This document shows positions 5,819 to 7,907 of a DNA stretch of 7,907 bases, piece by piece; position 1 is the stretch's first letter; every line of letters begins with the position of its first letter. The notes under the pieces are model-generated. The model did no database searches. It was not told where the DNA came from and was given only the letters and a program-made list of their open reading frames with translations. Source of the DNA: Leucobacter sp. UBA1945 (GTDB lineage: Bacteria; Actinomycetota; Actinomycetes; Actinomycetales; Microbacteriaceae); contig DDEV01000095.1 of the NCBI GenBank assembly GCA_002336855.1, forward strand, positions 1,400-9,306, written 5' to 3'. The position numbers and the translations under genes are program-made.

Positions 5819-7216
5819 CTATTCGCCGGCGGCCAGGCGACGCAAGAAGAGGGCCTCGCCGAGTGCGATGCGGCGGATCTCTTCGGGGTGCACGCTCTCG
5901 TTCGTAGAGTGAATGCGGCTCTCGGCATCAGGCACCCCGAGCAGCACGATGTCTGCAGTCGGGTTGATGCCCGCCAGCGTGGTGGTCAGCGGAATCGAGC
6001 CGCCCATTCCCGCCGAGACGGTCTGAACGCCGTCGTAGGCATCGGTGAGCGCCTGCTCGAGCAGCTTGAACGCCGGGCTCGAGGTATCGCTCATGAACGG
6101 ATAGCCGAGCTCGCCTGCCTCGGTTTCGACCTTGACGCCCCAGGGTGCAACCGCGTGCAGGTGCGCGATGAGCGCGTCACGCATCTGCGCAGGGTCTTCT
6201 CCGGGTGGAACGCGAAGGTTGAGCTTTGCGGCGGCCTTTGCCTGCACGGCGGCAACCGCGCCGACCACGGGAGGGGCGTCGATGCCGAGAATCGTGATTA
6301 CGGGTCGCGCATACAGATGGTCGGCCACGGTACCCGAGCCGAGGCGCTGCGAGCCTTCGAGCAGGCCGGCGTCGGTGCGGTACTCGGCCTCGCCGTAGGG
6401 CAGCCCCTGCCACACCTGGTCGGCTCGAATGCCCGGCACGGTCGTGTTGCCGTGCTTGTCACGCAACGTCGCCAGCATGCTCACGAGGGCAGCGAGCGGG
6501 TCGGTCGCCGCCCCGCCGAACTGTCCCGAGTGCACCGATGCCTCGAGCGCCTCGATCCGCACGATCACGTCGACCGCGCCGCGCAGGCTCACTGAGAGGG
6601 TAGGCAGGCCGAATGCCGCGTTGCCGGAATCTTGAATCAGGATCACGTCGGCCTTTTCGAAGATCTCAGGGTTCGCGAGCGCGTAGCGGTCGAGGCTCGC
6701 GCGGCCCTGCTCTTCAGAGCCCTCAGCGACGAGGATCAGCCCGACCCCGTATGCGTCATCTGCGTCGGCGGCCGTGTCACCGCGCAGCGCGCGCAGCGCG
6801 GTCAGGTGGGCGAGCACATTGCCCTTGCAGTCGGCGGAACCGCGGCCATAGAGCCGGCCGTCGCGCTCGGTCAGCTCGAACGGCGGGCTCAGCCACTCGT
6901 GCTCGTCGAGAATCGGCTGCACGTCGTAGTGGCAATAGAGCAACACCGTCGGAGCGCCCGTGGGGGCAGGGCGGTGCCCAATGACCGCGTAGGTGCCGTC
7001 AGGGGTGAGCTCAAGCTCTGCCGGGATACCTTCGGCGCGAAATGCCTCGCGCACCCACTCCGCGGCGCCGCGATGCACAGCAGGGTCGACGATGCGGTCG
7101 TCGGCGATTGAGGGGATCGCGACGAGCTCTGCGAGCTCATCAAGGGCGCGCGGCATGAGCGCTTCGATGCGGGCGCCGATCTCGACGCGGTCGGCGGGTG
7201 CTTGGTAATCGGTCAT
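5819..7216 (-). CDS. M20 family metallopeptidase (dipeptidase)
   Basis: This encodes a 465-aa cytoplasmic dizinc peptidase of the M20 family that hydrolyses dipeptides or similar short amides. The metal and catalytic residues are in order: YCHYDVQP (H96, D98 adjacent), GRGSADCKGN (bridging D129), EGSEEQGR (general-base and metal Glu, E168/E169), IQDSGNAAFGLPTLSVSLRG (D196), and a C-terminal HSTNESV (H436). The dimerisation or lid domain between them has EASVHSGQFGGAATDP (H229), and GMGGSIPL near the C-terminus is the substrate-anchoring loop. The length is normal. The open frame extends to 7387, but ATG 7216 is chosen: the upstream 57 codons read as low-complexity and overlap the peroxidase gene on the other strand, and all family motifs lie after it. 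The ribosome site is weak (AAAGATAG). It is divergent from the peroxidase gene by 58 bp and followed by a repeat cluster. Substrate specificity cannot be told. Confidence 0.93.
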   Translation of the reverse strand: MTDYQAPADRVEIGARIEALMPRALDELAELVAIPSIADDRIVDPAVHRGAAEWVREAFRAEGIPAELELTPDGTYAVIGHRPAPTGAPTVLLYCHYDVQPILDEHEWLSPPFELTERDGRLYGRGSADCKGNVLAHLTALRALRGDTAADADDAYGVGLILVAEGSEEQGRASLDRYALANPEIFEKADVILIQDSGNAAFGLPTLSVSLRGAVDVIVRIEALEASVHSGQFGGAATDPLAALVSMLATLRDKHGNTTVPGIRADQVWQGLPYGEAEYRTDAGLLEGSQRLGSGTVADHLYARPVITILGIDAPPVVGAVAAVQAKAAAKLNLRVPPGEDPAQMRDALIAHLHAVAPWGVKVETEAGELGYPFMSDTSSPAFKLLEQALTDAYDGVQTVSAGMGGSIPLTTTLAGINPTADIVLLGVPDAESRIHSTNESVHPEEIRRIALGEALFLRRLAAGE

Positions 7217-7274
7217 GTCACTATCTTTACGCACTTCGCGAGCGTCTCGCAGTTTTCTAAGCGAGAATGATCGC
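7217..7274. promoter_or_regulatory. Short divergent promoter region between dipeptidase and peroxidase genes
   Basis: Only 58 bp separate the two start codons, so the promoters of both genes must overlap here or extend into coding sequence. The stretch holds a small perfect inverted repeat, GCGAG (7238-7242) with CTCGC (7246-7250) around CGT, and a further GCGAG at 7261-7265. I could not assign convincing -35/-10 elements on either strand. Confidence 0.3.
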
Positions 7275-7787
7275 ATGGGTATCAGGGACACAGAAGTAAC
7301 ACTGCTCGACGGCACGACTCGACGTTTCGGCGACCTCGCCCCGGGCGCGGCGCTCATCGTAAACGTCGCCTCGAAGTGCGGCTTCACCCCGCAGTACGAG
7401 GGGCTCGAAGCGATTCACCGAGAGTACGGCCCTCGCGGTCTGACAGTGATCGGTATGCCCTGCAACCAGTTCTTGAAGCAGGAGCCGGGCACCGCCGAAG
7501 AGATCGGCGAGTTCTGCAAGCTGAACTACGGCGTCACTTTTCCGCTGCTCGCAAAGGGCAAGGTGAACGGGCGCGGTGCGGATCCTTTGTTTCGCGAGCT
7601 GAAGCGCGCGAAAGATGACAGTGGCATCGCTGGTATCGTGCGCTGGAATTTTGAGAAGTTCATCTTGCGGGCCGGGGCCGATGGCGCTGGTGGGCGCGGG
7701 TCGCAAGACGTCGTGCGTTTTCGCAGCACCGTAACGCCCGAAGACCCTGCGCTGCTCGCCGCGATCGAGATGGCCCTCGTCGGCTGA
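7275..7787 (+). CDS. Glutathione peroxidase family thiol peroxidase
   Basis: This encodes a 170-aa thioredoxin-fold peroxidase that reduces hydrogen peroxide and organic hydroperoxides in the cytoplasm. The signatures are clear: NVASKCGFTPQYEGLE carries the peroxidatic Cys (C35, not selenocysteine), GMPCNQFLKQEPG carries C63 and the tetrad Gln (Q69), EFCKLNYGVTFPL carries C81 at the resolving-Cys position of thioredoxin-dependent members, and WNFEKF carries the tetrad Trp/Asn (W124, N125). Actinobacteria generally lack glutathione, so thioredoxin is the likely reductant despite the family name. Two departures from the usual pattern: QFLKQEPG where the family usually has QFGGQEPG, and a Gly/Ala/Arg-rich stretch (about residues 132-145) that makes the segment after FEKF longer than the typical FLVDRDGxVVxRF. 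ATG 7275 is chosen because the conserved fold begins directly after it. The ribosome site is weak. Confidence 0.92.
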   Translation: MGIRDTEVTLLDGTTRRFGDLAPGAALIVNVASKCGFTPQYEGLEAIHREYGPRGLTVIGMPCNQFLKQEPGTAEEIGEFCKLNYGVTFPLLAKGKVNGRGADPLFRELKRAKDDSGIAGIVRWNFEKFILRAGADGAGGRGSQDVVRFRSTVTPEDPALLAAIEMALVG

Positions 7788-7825
7788 TTCCTTATGGCCT
7801 GATGTTCGGGCCTTGAGGCGGGCAC

Positions 7826-7907
7826 GGGGTTTCGGATCGTGTGCAGATCCATCCGCGAGCTGCGCTCGCTCCCGCCAGACCCGACCATGCGCACGATCCG
7901 AAACCCC
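7826..7907 (+). terminator. 20-bp-arm inverted repeat downstream of the peroxidase gene
   Basis: The left arm (7826-7845, starting GGGGTTTCGGATCG) and the right arm (7888-7907, ending CGATCCGAAACCCC) pair over 20 bp with a single T-G pair, around a 42-nt loop. The loop holds its own perfect hairpin, GCGAGC (7855-7860) with GCTCGC (7864-7869). The single non-Watson-Crick pair is a tolerated G-U in + strand RNA but an A-C mismatch in - strand RNA, which favours a role in the peroxidase transcript. Whether a T-run follows is unknown because the window stops at the last paired base. The arms could also be ends of a small mobile element. Confidence 0.5.

Noticed and set aside
5597..6595. A 332-codon + strand frame over the repeat cluster and the dipeptidase 3' part
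   Set aside because: It overlaps a gene with complete M20 catalytic motifs on the other strand and shows only low-complexity antisense sequence.
5819..7387. Longer dipeptidase beginning at 7387
   Set aside because: The extra 57 codons are antisense to the peroxidase gene and carry no family motif; ATG 7216 gives the normal family length.
7826..7907. tRNA or other structured RNA gene
   Set aside because: The fold is one long stem with a nested hairpin; there is no cloverleaf, T-loop motif or CCA end.

Overview
This is a 7.9-kb piece of a high-GC bacterial chromosome. Strong G/C preference at third codon positions, frequent GTG starts, an actinobacterial-type ClpB C-terminus and a cell-envelope gene content point to an actinobacterium. 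The Microbacteriaceae (Leucobacter-like) are my best guess; that placement is inferred from sequence style and remembered family resemblance, not from a search. I see no tRNA, rRNA, CRISPR array, transposase or prophage gene.

Layout from left to right: (1) the 3' end of clpB (+), a large perfect stem-loop, and a 12-TM MFS transporter gene (+), whose start I move to GTG 577 on the strength of a Shine-Dalgarno site. (2) A small XRE-type repressor gene (-), convergent with the transporter gene and divergent from two glycosyltransferase genes. (3) Two tandem GT-B/GT4-type glycosyltransferase genes (+), 9 nt apart and almost certainly one operon, probably acting on an envelope glycolipid or glycan. 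(4) Convergent to them, a gene (-) for a small secreted CHAP-like cysteine peptidase or amidase with a near-ideal ribosome binding site. Its upstream region carries a 19-bp tandem GTAAC-type box, resembling the site of an OmpR-family regulator such as MtrA. (5) A roughly 180-bp non-coding stretch packed with short palindromic repeats. (6) An M20 metallodipeptidase gene (-). (7) Divergent from it, a glutathione-peroxidase-family thiol peroxidase gene (+), followed by a 20-bp-arm inverted repeat that reaches the last base of the window.

The genes do not form one pathway. ClpB (disaggregation) and the peroxidase are stress-protection functions. The glycosyltransferase pair and the CHAP protein are envelope functions. 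The dipeptidase is peptide catabolism. I found no convincing new multi-gene system. The least explained material is non-coding: the five-copy palindromic repeat cluster at 5691-5803, the long inverted repeats at 470-528 and 7826-7907, and the tandem box upstream of the CHAP gene.
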